Shown: piece by piece, positions 33,517 to 40,940 of the stretch
Layout: each line of letters opens with the position of its first letter
Position numbering within the stretch: the stretch's first letter is position 1
Notes under the pieces: generated by a model
What the model saw: the letters and a program-made list of their open reading frames with translations, nothing else
What the model was told of the DNA's origin: nothing
The model's database searches: none
Translations under genes and position numbers: made by a program
Assembly (NCBI GenBank): GCA_902632315.1
Contig: CACPCD010000001.1
Location: forward strand, 124,001 to 188,000
Direction of reading: 5' to 3'
Source of the DNA: an uncultured Pelagibacteraceae bacterium
GTDB lineage: Bacteria > Pseudomonadota > Alphaproteobacteria > Pelagibacterales > Pelagibacteraceae
DNA length: 64,000 bases

Positions 33517-35588
33517 GTTTAAATCCTATCGCAAATCTTCTAAAGACTGATGCAATATTGTTTTGGAGTACGTATGGTACAAAAGCAGTTGCAGAAAGTT
33601 GGACTCAAAGACTAAACAAACAAATAAAATCTGTTGAACAAGTCAAAGAGTATACAAATATAAATATAGCAACGGGGCGAGAAAGTTTAATTGTAGATGT
33701 AGACTTGGATTGCCCTGAAGCAAATCTGTTAGCAGATTATTTTTTACCAAAAACTGAATTAGAGTTTGGACGTGAAAGTACACCTAGGGCACATAGATTG
33801 TTTAAGGTTATAGACCTACATTTAAAGCATACTAGAACGTATTGTAGCTTCGCAGACGCTAAAAAATCAATGCTGGTGGAGGTTAGAGCTAACAAACACT
33901 ATACGATGTGCTGGGGACAATATGAGAACCAGGAAAAAGTAGTTTGGTCCAATAGTGGATTACCTACTGAAATTTCTTGGGAAGCATTAAACAAAGCAGT
34001 AGCATTGTTAGGTGTAGCTTGTGTGATACTTCGTAAATATTCTAAACCAGGTACACACGACCAATACTTACGACTTGTTATAAATAGTTTGTGGCAGCAT
34101 AAGTTGGAACAATCTGATTGTGAGAAAATTATAAAAGCAGTTCTTGCAAATTCTAAATGTGAAAATTGTAACGATAGTAAGTTAGCAAAAATAAAATCTG
34201 TATATGCAAAGGATAGGACTGAACAAATACAAGGTCTACCTAGTCTTGCAACAGAGTTTAACTGGAGTGAAGATGAGGTCAAAGACTTCAAAAAACTGTT
34301 ATTCAAAATAACTGGTAGAGATGTTGTTCCAGAGTTTACTCACGAGTTTGTAAATAGAATTGCTTATATGATGAAGCAAAAGAAATATTACGACTTGGAA
34401 GATAAAGAAATGTACGATGCAGAAGCTATCGATGTTAAGTATGCAAAATACTTTCCAAACTATACACCGCTAAAGTGGTGGAAGATGCACAGAGATAGCA
34501 AAGTATGTGTAGATTTTGCTTATAAACCAAACGACAAAAATAGATTTGTACACGTTAATAAAAAGCTAATGATTAACGTATATGAACCTAATCTAATAAC
34601 ACCCGATAAAAGCGTAGATACAGATGTGTATTTTGATTTGTTAAAATGTGTAATACCTCACGATGCAGAGCGTAACCATTTTTTAGATTGGATAGCATAT
34701 CAATATCAAAATCCTGGTAAGAAGATTAGACACGCTCTAATCATGCAGTCCGATGAATTTCAATTAGGTAAGGGAAGTTTATTTGACGTGCATAGAGATA
34801 TACTTGGTTATAATAACTCCAGGAAGATTGAATTAGAAGAAGCACTAGACAAAGGCAAGGGCTATCTAATCAATGCGCAAACTGTGTTAATAGATGAAGC
34901 TAAATCTAGCGGCAGTTGGAGTGAGAAAGCAAAACTAATCAATACACTTAAAACAATTATTAGTGAGGGTACAATTGGTATACGTCAGCTATACAAAGAA
35001 TATGCTGAACAAGATACTTGCACTAACTATTGGATTAATACTAACTACAAAGATGCGTTTCCGCTTCCATATAACGAGGTAAGATACTGGGTATATTTTA
35101 GTCCTGGTAAACGAAACCAAAACTTGCTGGATAGGTACCACCTACATAGAGAAAAATATAATCTTGCTAGTGGTGTTTATGCAGAATTATTAGACAGAGA
35201 TATTAGTAAGTTCAAACCGCTGGGTGTTGCACCGCATACTCAATACAGAGATGAAATGAGTAAGTTAGCAGACAGACCTTTGAATGATTTAGTCAAAGAG
35301 TTGTTTGAGCAAGGCGTATTTCCGTTTGATAGGGATATGGTTACAACAATCGAATTGTTTGATTATTTGAAAGCAGAGAAGCGAGTAAAAATAACTAGAG
35401 AACGTGAGATTGCAAATGCACTAGAGTTAATTGGAGGCCGTAAAAAACCTGGGTGTCCAGTTGAACAAGTAGGGCAGAAAGTAACTATTTGGGTAATTAG
35501 AGATTGGGAAAAATACAAAAATCATACTGCCGCAGAATTAGGCAGAGTGTATGTCCCGTTTTATTCAGATAGTCGAAATAAGAAATAG
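33513..35588 (+). CDS. Primase-polymerase/SF3 helicase replication protein (DUF5906-like)
   Basis: 691 residues, GTG start overlapping the previous stop. The N-terminal third looks like a primase-polymerase domain: LIVDVDLDCPEA near residue 58 (metal-binding acidic pair) and SMLVEVRANKHYTMCWG near 120. The C-terminal half is an SF3-type AAA+ helicase. It has a degenerate Walker A (MQSDEFQLGKGSLF, near 413, lacking the first Gly), Walker B TVLIDEA, and a motif C-like NYWINTNYKD. This combination replicates phages, satellites and integrative plasmids. The large non-coding tract behind it is the obvious origin. It is the only protein of the element, besides the integrase, with a clear role. Confidence 0.85.
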   Translation: MSLNPIANLLKTDAILFWSTYGTKAVAESWTQRLNKQIKSVEQVKEYTNINIATGRESLIVDVDLDCPEANLLADYFLPKTELEFGRESTPRAHRLFKVIDLHLKHTRTYCSFADAKKSMLVEVRANKHYTMCWGQYENQEKVVWSNSGLPTEISWEALNKAVALLGVACVILRKYSKPGTHDQYLRLVINSLWQHKLEQSDCEKIIKAVLANSKCENCNDSKLAKIKSVYAKDRTEQIQGLPSLATEFNWSEDEVKDFKKLLFKITGRDVVPEFTHEFVNRIAYMMKQKKYYDLEDKEMYDAEAIDVKYAKYFPNYTPLKWWKMHRDSKVCVDFAYKPNDKNRFVHVNKKLMINVYEPNLITPDKSVDTDVYFDLLKCVIPHDAERNHFLDWIAYQYQNPGKKIRHALIMQSDEFQLGKGSLFDVHRDILGYNNSRKIELEEALDKGKGYLINAQTVLIDEAKSSGSWSEKAKLINTLKTIISEGTIGIRQLYKEYAEQDTCTNYWINTNYKDAFPLPYNEVRYWVYFSPGKRNQNLLDRYHLHREKYNLASGVYAELLDRDISKFKPLGVAPHTQYRDEMSKLADRPLNDLVKELFEQGVFPFDRDMVTTIELFDYLKAEKRVKITREREIANALELIGGRKKPGCPVEQVGQKVTIWVIRDWEKYKNHTAAELGRVYVPFYSDSRNKK

Positions 35589-35608
35589 AAATACAAGGAG
35601 GTAAAAAT

Positions 35609-35857
35609 ATGGGTAGAAGTACCAAAACAAAAACTAATTTGCGTACGCATATGGTACCAACAACACCCGACGAAGTGTTGAAACGTATTATGACAGATTT
35701 CTCTACCCACCTACGTAGGTCAAAAGAAACTTACGCAATCTCAAAAGAGATGCCAAAGTTTCCAATGGTCGACTATGAGGAATTGAGGAGGATTGTACAA
35801 TCAAACTTTCAATACCTTGGAGTACAGATACGTAAGTGGAAACGTGAAAACACATAA
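35609..35857 (+). CDS. Element protein, unknown (82 aa)
   Basis: Preceded by AAGGAGGTAAAAAT, one of the strongest ribosome sites in the window. Small basic protein (MGRSTKTKTNLRTHMVPTTP) with the segments VLKRIMTDFSTHLRRSKE and DYEELRRIVQSNFQYLGVQIRKWKRE, both amphipathic and Arg/Lys rich, suggesting a nucleic-acid-binding helix pair. Last gene before the origin-like region, 20 bases after the replicase. Could be a copy-control or accessory replication protein. Confidence 0.65.
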   Translation: MGRSTKTKTNLRTHMVPTTPDEVLKRIMTDFSTHLRRSKETYAISKEMPKFPMVDYEELRRIVQSNFQYLGVQIRKWKRENT

Positions 35858-36008
35858 TTAGAACGAAGCGATGCAAATTGTAGAGTTGTTAAATTTTCAG
35901 TCCAGCACCCTAGACAGAAATATTTTTTAACACTTTGCAATTTAGCTTCGTATGGTTCGAATTTGAAAAAGTTTTGAGCGTGGTTAAGAGGCGGGTATAT
36001 GCTGGTCC

Positions 36009-36133
36009 AGTAACCTTTTGTAACCCCAGGATAACTCCGAATGTACGAGAGTAAAGTTACGTTTTGTACGAGTATAAAGTTACCTTATGATACCTCCGAA
36101 AGTTAGCTTTTGTTAACTCGAAAAATAAAGATT
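36009..36133 (+). repeat. 23-bp iteron array
   Basis: Cores AGTAACCTTTTG (36009), AGTTACGTTTTG (36055), AGTTACCTTATG (36078) and AGTTAGCTTTTG (36101) are all multiples of 23 bp apart; the slot at 36032 is degenerate. TGTACGAG starts two of the units. Iterons of 18-23 bp are the normal binding sites of replication initiators. Confidence 0.75.
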
Positions 36134-36420
36134 AGTGAGTCATACCAACAATTTTTTTAAGCTAACAAATTGCAAACTTAACTAGGTAACTGCGGCATCT
36201 AATTATCGTACACGTGTACTTATTCGTACATAATCTTCGTACATTATTCAGTCCATATTCAAGGTTACCATTTAGCGTAACATTTACATTTATCCGTAAG
36301 TATTTATGCGTAAATATTTTCTACAAAAAGCTGGACAATGCTGGACTAAAAAAACAAAAGCGTAACTTTCAGAGGTTACGTTTTGTTACGTTTATTCCTG
36401 GTAAATTAATTTTTTAAATA

Positions 36421-36540
36421 TGGACTTTTATGGACTTTGTGTACTGATGTGTACTTACTCAAACTTACTCTGATTGTTCCGTTCAGTTCCTTTGAAAGTA
36501 AGCAAATGTAAGCTTGTAAAAGTATACTAATGTATACTTG
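36421..36540 (+). repeat. Ten-bp doublet tract
   Basis: Successive words each occur exactly twice at 10-bp distance: TGGACTTT (36421/36431), GTGTACT (36439/36449), TTACTC (36455/36465), GTTCC (36476/36486), GTAAGC (36498/36508), GTATAC (36522/36532). Words differ between doublets but agree within them. Confidence 0.78.
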
Positions 36541-36564
36541 TAAATACCCTTATGTCACCCAGGG

Positions 36565-36573
36565 TTATCCACG
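36565..36573 (+). promoter_or_regulatory. DnaA-box-like site
   Basis: TTATCCACG matches the consensus TTATCCACA at 8 of 9 positions, inside the origin-like region of the element. Confidence 0.5.
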
Positions 36574-36676
36574 TTTCGCGAGTCTTTATGCGGCTAAAAT
36601 AAAAAATACAGTCGGGGTACATGACTAGTATACCTCAATCAATTTAACTTGCTAACCTCGTAAACTTTTGGGGGAA

Positions 36677-36877
36677 TTATTTGAGTAAAGCTTTCCTAGA
36701 ATTTGCGTGGTAACACCTAGTACACATAGGACCAGTATTGGTTTCAAATTCACTAAATACAATTGTCATTTCGCATTTAATTTTTTCGTGATTACCGCAA
36801 AATATACATCTATCAATTACTGGAGTTTCGTAGAGTGACTTATCGTTTTCTTTACCAGTTGCATTGTACCAGGCCAT
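36677..36877 (-). CDS. Small zinc-ribbon-like protein
   Basis: 66 residues. Two Cys pairs (CIFCGN near residue 24 and MCTRCYH near 52) could bind one zinc ion. The rest is short and polar (MAWYNATGKENDKSLYE). No strong ribosome site precedes it, unlike the other element genes, and it runs against them. The regular Cys spacing argues that it is a real gene; related mini zinc-ribbons occur in phages and satellites. Possible transcription-factor or anti-host role is speculation. Confidence 0.5.
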   Translation of the reverse strand: MAWYNATGKENDKSLYETPVIDRCIFCGNHEKIKCEMTIVFSEFETNTGPMCTRCYHANSRKALLK

Positions 36878-37082
36878 ATCATTTAGAATATACCGATTGC
36901 TGACTCATACATAGCAAAATTTTTAAAATTTTCAGTCCAACGTACACTTGGGACTCCAAAAATGATTTCGCGCTCTACGAGTCTCTAAATCAAGCTATAT
37001 ACCCTAATGCAGTGGGACCCCTTTACAAAAAAAGGGTGGTGGGGGGTTGGACTTTGTTGGACTTTTGAAAACGTCTTGGTAC

Positions 37083-37134
37083 CTCTATTGCTTGTCCGCG
37101 CGAGTCCGTAGGACGAGCGCAGTAGAGATTTTTT
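37083..37134 (+). terminator. Strong terminator-like hairpin near attR
   Basis: CTCTATTGC (37083) pairs with GCAGTAGAG, and TTGTCC with GGACGA inside it, giving a long GC-rich stem followed by ATTTTTT. It would stop plus-strand transcription from the element before tRNA-Thr, which is read in the opposite direction. The inner GAGTCCGTAGGAC can form an alternative small hairpin. Confidence 0.65.
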
Positions 37135-37145
37135 GACTCTTGTTT

Positions 37146-37177
37146 TGACAACAATCTGACAACACTAATTGTTGTCA
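37146..37177 (+). promoter_or_regulatory. Right-arm TGACAACA sites
   Basis: TGACAACA at 37146 and 37157 (11 bp apart) and in reverse at 37170-37177; the outer pair forms a perfect TGACAACAAT/ATTGTTGTCA inverted repeat. Same word and similar spacing as upstream of int, about 80 bp from the att core, as expected for integrase arm sites. Confidence 0.68.
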
Positions 37178-37256
37178 GTAGACTCCGTATAGGATAAACT
37201 GGGATTTAGAAAGTAGAAATATAAACTAGTGTTTACGAAACTTTTTACTTGGTGTG

Positions 37257-37311
37257 TGGTGCCCCCGCACGGATTCGAACCGCGGACCTATTGATTACAA
37301 ATCAATTGCTC
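37257..37311 (-). repeat. attR: 55-bp repeat inside tRNA-Thr
   Basis: Perfect copy of 30330-30384. Together they delimit the element and define the integrase target as the 3' half of tRNA-Thr. Confidence 0.93.
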
Positions 37312-37332
37312 TACCAGCTGAGCTACAAGGGC
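37257..37332 (-). tRNA. tRNA-Thr (anticodon UGU), integration target
   Basis: Read on the minus strand: GCCCTTG acceptor pairing with CGGGGGC (two G-U pairs), D-arm AGCTCAGCTGGTAGAGC, anticodon stem ATTGA/TCAAT with loop TTTGTAA (anticodon TGT), T-arm GTTCGAATC, and encoded CCA. Its 3' 55 bases equal attL, so this intact copy was restored by the element's own 3' half. Confidence 0.96.
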
Positions 37333-37361
37333 ATGCGCAATAATTATTAATTATTTGAAAA

Positions 37362-38108
37362 TTAATCAACTGTTTTTTTTATATAGCTTAAGTGGTGGAA
37401 CACAATTGCTGCACTATTTGATATATTTAAGCTTTCTATCTTTTTATCAATGTCGATTTTGACTAAAAAGTCTGCATATTTGGATGTGTGTTGATGCATA
37501 CCTGAACCTTCTGATCCAAATAAAAGAATATTATTTCCTTTCCATTCAATATCAGTAAAATTTTTTTCCCCCTTACCATCAAAACCATATACCCAAAAAT
37601 TTTTTTCTTTTAGGTTTTTTAAAGTTGAATTGATATTTGATACTTCAAATATATTCATATATTCAATTGATCCACTTGCAGCTTTGTACATAAGTTTACT
37701 TTCGCTGGGAAAGTTTCTTTCTTTTATCAAAATTCCATCAATATTAAATGATGTGGCACTTCTAATTAAAGATCCTATGTTTCTAGGATCTGTTACGCCA
37801 TCTAAGCAGACCAAAGTTATATTATTATTTTTTTTAATAAATTCTTTTAAAATTGGTTTTTCTAAATGTTCTATCTCTGCCACGTAACCTTGATGTAATA
37901 AATTTTCTTTAGTGCTATATTTATCCAATTCTTTTTTAGTTTTGAAATAAACCTTTACATCAGTTAACAGATTTTTTTTTGGATTTTTACGATGAATATT
38001 TTTTTTACTTTCTTCCGTTAAAAAAATCCTCAAAACCTTTCTTTTAGGATTTCTGAGAGCCTCTATAACAGCATGCTGCCCAACTATAAAAAATGATGAT
38101 TTATTCAT
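37362..38108 (-). CDS. rlmB: TrmH/SpoU-family 23S rRNA 2'-O-methyltransferase (RlmB-like)
   Basis: 248 residues. The N-terminal substrate-binding domain (FIVGQHAVIEALRNPKRKVLRIFL) is followed by the SPOUT knot domain with CLDGVTDPRNIGSLIRSATSF (motif 1), NILLFGSEGSGMHQHT (motif 2) and IESLNISNSAAIVFHHL (motif 3). RlmB methylates G2251 (E. coli numbering) of 23S rRNA in the peptidyl-transferase P loop. RlmB and TrmH relatives are close, so the target base is inferred. Convergent with the tRNA cluster downstream only by position; transcribed from about 38115. Confidence 0.87.
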   Translation of the reverse strand: MNKSSFFIVGQHAVIEALRNPKRKVLRIFLTEESKKNIHRKNPKKNLLTDVKVYFKTKKELDKYSTKENLLHQGYVAEIEHLEKPILKEFIKKNNNITLVCLDGVTDPRNIGSLIRSATSFNIDGILIKERNFPSESKLMYKAASGSIEYMNIFEVSNINSTLKNLKEKNFWVYGFDGKGEKNFTDIEWKGNNILLFGSEGSGMHQHTSKYADFLVKIDIDKKIESLNISNSAAIVFHHLSYIKKTVD

Positions 38109-38162
38109 AAATTTAACCAGGTTTTACACGTTTTTTTGATTATTTTCTTGTTAAATCACGTG

Positions 38163-38190
38163 TTGCAATTGGACAAATAAAATATATAAA
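38163..38190 (+). promoter_or_regulatory. Putative promoter of the tRNA-Tyr/tRNA-Gly/tuf unit
   Basis: TTGCAA, 16-base spacer and TATAAA, about 48 bases before tRNA-Tyr. Hexamers match sigma-70-type consensus moderately. Confidence 0.45.
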
Positions 38191-38237
38191 ACGCATGTTG
38201 TTTGAAGCTTTATTGAACAGGGGACACTTCCCCTAAG

Positions 38238-38323
38238 GGAGGGGTTCCAGAGCGGTCAAATGGGGCGGGCTGTAAACCCGTTGACTTCGGTCTTCGAAAG
38301 TTCGAATCTTTCCCCCTCCACCA
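38238..38323 (+). tRNA. tRNA-Tyr (anticodon GUA)
   Basis: Acceptor GGAGGGG/CCCCTCC, anticodon loop CTGTAAA (GTA) on stem GCGGG/CCCGT, long variable arm, T-arm GTTCGAATC, encoded CCA at 38321-38323. Confidence 0.95.
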
Positions 38324-38369
38324 TTCAATTGAACTTTAAATAATGATGGAGTGATACTCTTGGGGTTGT

Positions 38370-38443
38370 GCGGGTGTAGTTCAATGGTAGAACGCTAGCC
38401 TTCCAAGCTGGATGTAAGGGTTCGATTCCCTTTACCCGCTCCA
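38370..38443 (+). tRNA. tRNA-Gly (anticodon UCC)
   Basis: Acceptor GCGGGTG/TACCCGC, D-arm AGTTCAATGGTAGAAC, anticodon loop CTTCCAA (TCC), T-arm GTTCGATTC, encoded CCA. It lies 44 bases before tuf, as in the tyrU-glyT-tufB arrangement of many proteobacteria. Confidence 0.96.
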
Positions 38444-38487
38444 AGAAAAGAAATTATAAATAAAAAGAAATGTGAGGAATATAAGTA

Positions 38488-39678
38488 ATGTCAAAAGAAA
38501 AATTTGTAAGAAATAAACCGCATTGTAACATTGGTACAATTGGTCATGTCGACCACGGTAAAACAACTTTAACAGCAGCTATCACTAAAGTTTTATCTGA
38601 AACTGGTGGTGCTAAAGCGGTAGCGTACGATCAAATTGATAAAGCTCCAGAGGAAAAGGAGAGAGGAATTACAATTTCAACTGCGCACGTTGAATATGAA
38701 ACAGAAAAAAGACACTACGCACACGTAGATTGTCCAGGTCATGCTGACTATGTAAAAAATATGATTACAGGTGCAGCTCAAATGGATGGTGCAATTTTAG
38801 TTGTAAACGCAGCTGATGGGCCAATGCCACAAACTAGAGAACATATTCTTTTAGCAAGACAAGTTGGTGTTCCTGCTATTTGTGTTTACTTAAATAAAGT
38901 TGATCAAGTAGATGATAAAGAAATGATTGATCTTGTTGAGGAAGAAATAAAAGAATTATTAACTTCTTATAAATTTCCTGGAGACAAAACTCCAATTGCG
39001 AAAGGTTCAGCTCTTGCTGCAGTAGAGGGCCGAGATGATGAGATTGGAAAAAACTCAATTTTAGAATTGATGAAAAATGTAGACGAGTTTATTCCTCAAC
39101 CTGATAGACCAAAAGATAAGGATTTCTTAATGCCTGTTGAAGACGTTTTCTCAATTTCAGGAAGAGGAACAGTAGCTACAGGTAGAGTTGAGTCTGGTGT
39201 TCTTAAAACTGGTGATGAGTTAGAAATAGTTGGTATTAGAGAAACAAAAAAATCAGTTTGTACTGGGGTTGAAATGTTTAGAAAACTTTTAGATTCTGGT
39301 GAGGCAGGTGACAACGTAGGAGTGCTTTTAAGAGGTGTGGAAAGAACTGATATCGAAAGAGGTCAAGTTCTTTGTAAACCTGGTTCAGTTACTCCTCATA
39401 CTAAATTTGAAGCTCAAGCGTATGTGCTTAAAAAAGAAGAAGGTGGAAGACACACACCATTCTTTACTAAGTATAGACCACAGTTTTATTTTAGAACAAC
39501 AGATGTAACTGGAGAAGTTGAATTACCTTCTGGAACAGAGATGGTTATGCCAGGTGATGATGCTAAATTTACAGTTAAATTAATTACACCAATCGCGATG
39601 TCAGAAAAATTAAATTTTGCTATTCGTGAAGGTGGAAGAACTGTTGGAGCTGGAGTAGTAACTAAAATTATAGAGTAA
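38488..39678 (+). CDS. tuf: Elongation factor Tu
   Basis: 396 residues. GTPase that delivers aminoacyl-tRNA to the ribosome. G1 [14 protein letters not shown], switch region [14 protein letters not shown]3 DCPGHADY, G4 NKVD, G5 SAL; domains 2 and 3 complete up to [11 protein letters not shown]. It follows tRNA-Tyr and tRNA-Gly and is followed by tRNA-Trp and secE-nusG. It is the only tuf in this window: the usual position between fusA and rpsJ is empty. Weak GAGGAAT ribosome site precedes the ATG. Confidence 0.99.
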   Translation: MSKEKFVRNKPHCNIGTIGHVDHGKTTLTAAITKVLSETGGAKAVAYDQIDKAPEEKERGITISTAHVEYETEKRHYAHVDCPGHADYVKNMITGAAQMDGAILVVNAADGPMPQTREHILLARQVGVPAICVYLNKVDQVDDKEMIDLVEEEIKELLTSYKFPGDKTPIAKGSALAAVEGRDDEIGKNSILELMKNVDEFIPQPDRPKDKDFLMPVEDVFSISGRGTVATGRVESGVLKTGDELEIVGIRETKKSVCTGVEMFRKLLDSGEAGDNVGVLLRGVERTDIERGQVLCKPGSVTPHTKFEAQAYVLKKEEGGRHTPFFTKYRPQFYFRTTDVTGEVELPSGTEMVMPGDDAKFTVKLITPIAMSEKLNFAIREGGRTVGAGVVTKIIE

Positions 39679-39687
39679 GCTCTATAT

Positions 39688-39763
39688 AGGAGTGTAGCTC
39701 AATTGGTAGAGCGCCGGTCTCCAAAACCGGAGGCTGAGGGTTCGAGTCCCTCCGCTCCTGCCA
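39688..39763 (+). tRNA. tRNA-Trp (anticodon CCA)
   Basis: Acceptor AGGAGTG/CGCTCCT with discriminator G, D-arm AGCTCAATTGGTAGAGC, anticodon loop CTCCAAA, T-arm GTTCGAGTC, encoded CCA. It sits between tuf and secE, the conserved bacterial position. Confidence 0.96.
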
Positions 39764-39787
39764 ATAAACTATAAAATAAATTTTGAT

Positions 39788-39979
39788 ATGAAAAACCCGA
39801 TAAAATTTATTCAGGAAGTTAAACAAGAGGCTTTTAAAGTTTCATGGCCAACCTATAAAGAAACTTTGCAAGGCGCACTTATGGTTTTTTTAATGGCTTT
39901 AGTGATGTCTCTCTTTTTTCTGTTACTCGATCAGATTTTAAAATATTTTTTAGAAATATTACTTCAAATGAGCATCTAA
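39788..39979 (+). CDS. secE: Preprotein translocase subunit SecE
   Basis: 63 residues: the short single-helix form. QEVKQEAFKVSWPTYKETLQG is the conserved amphipathic helix, followed by one transmembrane helix (VFLMALVMSLFFLLLDQIL). Clamps SecY in the SecYEG channel. Overlaps nusG by one base, 24 bases after the CCA of tRNA-Trp. Confidence 0.96.
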   Translation: MKNPIKFIQEVKQEAFKVSWPTYKETLQGALMVFLMALVMSLFFLLLDQILKYFLEILLQMSI

Positions 39980-40509
39980 TGAAAAATTGGTATATAGTTC
40001 AATCACACTCAAGTTTTGAAAATAAAGTTGCTGGTCTTATTAAAGAAGAGGCTGATAAAGCGAAAATTTCTGATAAATTTGAGGAAATTATTGTCCCAAC
40101 ACACGATGTTACTGAAGTGAAAAGAGGAAAAAGGATACAAAGAAAAAAGAAGTATTTCCCTGGATATGTCTTAATAAAAAGTGAGATGGATAACAGTATT
40201 TACCATATGATAAAAAATATCAAAAGAGTGAGTGGTTTTTTGGGTACAAAAGGTATGCCAGTCCCAGTTTCAGACAAAGAAATAGAAAAAATTCTTGGTC
40301 AAATAAAAGATGGTGTAGCACAGCCAAAATCTGGTATAGAGTACAGCGTTGGTGAAAAAGTTCAGGTAGTAGATGGACCTTTCGCATCATTTAGTGGAAT
40401 GGTAGAAGGTATAGATGAGGAAAAATCTAGACTTAAAGTTTCTGTTTCTATATTTGGACGCCCAACACCAGTTGATTTAGAGTACAACCAAGTTGAGAAA
40501 GTAAGTTAA
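39979..40509 (+). CDS. nusG: Transcription elongation/antitermination factor NusG
   Basis: 176 residues. NGN domain from [17 protein letters not shown] through [11 protein letters not shown], then a C-terminal KOW domain ([22 protein letters not shown]). Binds RNA polymerase clamp helices and couples to S10 or Rho. Directly overlaps rplK (TAATGG). Confidence 0.98.
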   Translation: MKNWYIVQSHSSFENKVAGLIKEEADKAKISDKFEEIIVPTHDVTEVKRGKRIQRKKKYFPGYVLIKSEMDNSIYHMIKNIKRVSGFLGTKGMPVPVSDKEIEKILGQIKDGVAQPKSGIEYSVGEKVQVVDGPFASFSGMVEGIDEEKSRLKVSVSIFGRPTPVDLEYNQVEKVS

Positions 40510-40940
40510 TGGCAGCAAAAAAAGAGATAAGCGGATTTATAAAACTACAAATAAAAGGTGGTCAAGCAAACCCAGCTCCTCCTGTTGGTCCAGCATTAGG
40601 ACAACGAGGTGTAAACATAATGGAATTTTGTAAAGCCTTTAATGATAAAACTAAATCTTTAGCTGGCAAACCTGTCCCAGTTGAAATAACGGTATATAAA
40701 GATAAAAAATTTGATTTTAAAATAAAATCACCACCAGCATCATTTTTTATTAGAGAGGCAGCTAAATTGAAGAGCGGATCAAAAGAGCCAGGAAGAAATA
40801 TTGTAGCATCAATAACAAAAAAACAAGCTGAAGAAATTGCAAAACAAAAAATGAATGATTTAAATGCAATCGATTTAGATCAAGCAGTTAAGATAATAGC
40901 TGGATCAGCGAGATCTATGGGAATTGAGGTTAAAGAATAA
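40509..40940 (+). CDS. rplK: Ribosomal protein L11
   Basis: 143 residues, standard length. The N-terminal [22 protein letters not shown] motif and the C-terminal rRNA-binding [11 protein letters not shown] are intact. It forms the GTPase-associated centre with L10/L7/L12 encoded just downstream. One-base overlaps at both ends. Confidence 0.99.
   Translation: MAAKKEISGFIKLQIKGGQANPAPPVGPALGQRGVNIMEFCKAFNDKTKSLAGKPVPVEITVYKDKKFDFKIKSPPASFFIREAAKLKSGSKEPGRNIVASITKKQAEEIAKQKMNDLNAIDLDQAVKIIAGSARSMGIEVKE

Larger units (their letters stand above)
35858..36676 (+). other. Putative replication origin of the element
   Basis: 819 bp without a convincing gene, packed with short repeats. AGTWACSTTTTG-type cores recur in exact 23-bp register at 36009, 36055, 36078 and 36101, and TGTACGAG..TAAAGTTAC repeats at 36042 and 36065. 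Doublets of different words spaced exactly 10 bp run from 36421 to 36540, with others at 36010, 36216, 36331 and 36375. There is a DnaA-box-like TTATCCACG (36565), a perfect palindrome GTACACGTGTAC (36208), and the inverted repeat AAGTATAC-TAAT-GTATACTT (36520). The position directly behind a primase-helicase matches phage-satellite and integrative-plasmid origins. No origin function has been shown. Confidence 0.72.
36878..37256 (+). other. Right end of the element, non-coding
   Basis: About 380 bp without a gene. Contents: a second AAATTTTCAGTCCA (36926; first copy at 35891), a TGGACTTT doublet at 37048/37058, a CCCTTT/AAAGGG hairpin around 37019-37036, the terminator at 37083, and the arm-site cluster at 37146. 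It links the origin-like region to attR. Confidence 0.55.

Noticed and set aside
36214-36417. 67-codon plus-strand ORF in the origin-like tract
   Set aside because: No ribosome site, low-complexity aromatic/basic protein, and it overlaps several of the repeat doublets; an open frame by chance.
37095-37120. GAGTCCGTAGGACGA resembles stem II of hammerhead ribozymes
   Set aside because: The required core CUGANGA before it and GAAA after it are absent (CGCGCGAG and GAGCGC instead), so the resemblance is limited to a short hairpin.
30330-37332. Complete prophage
   Set aside because: No terminase, portal, capsid, tail or lysis gene can be recognised and the space is too small; a satellite-like or plasmid-like element fits better.
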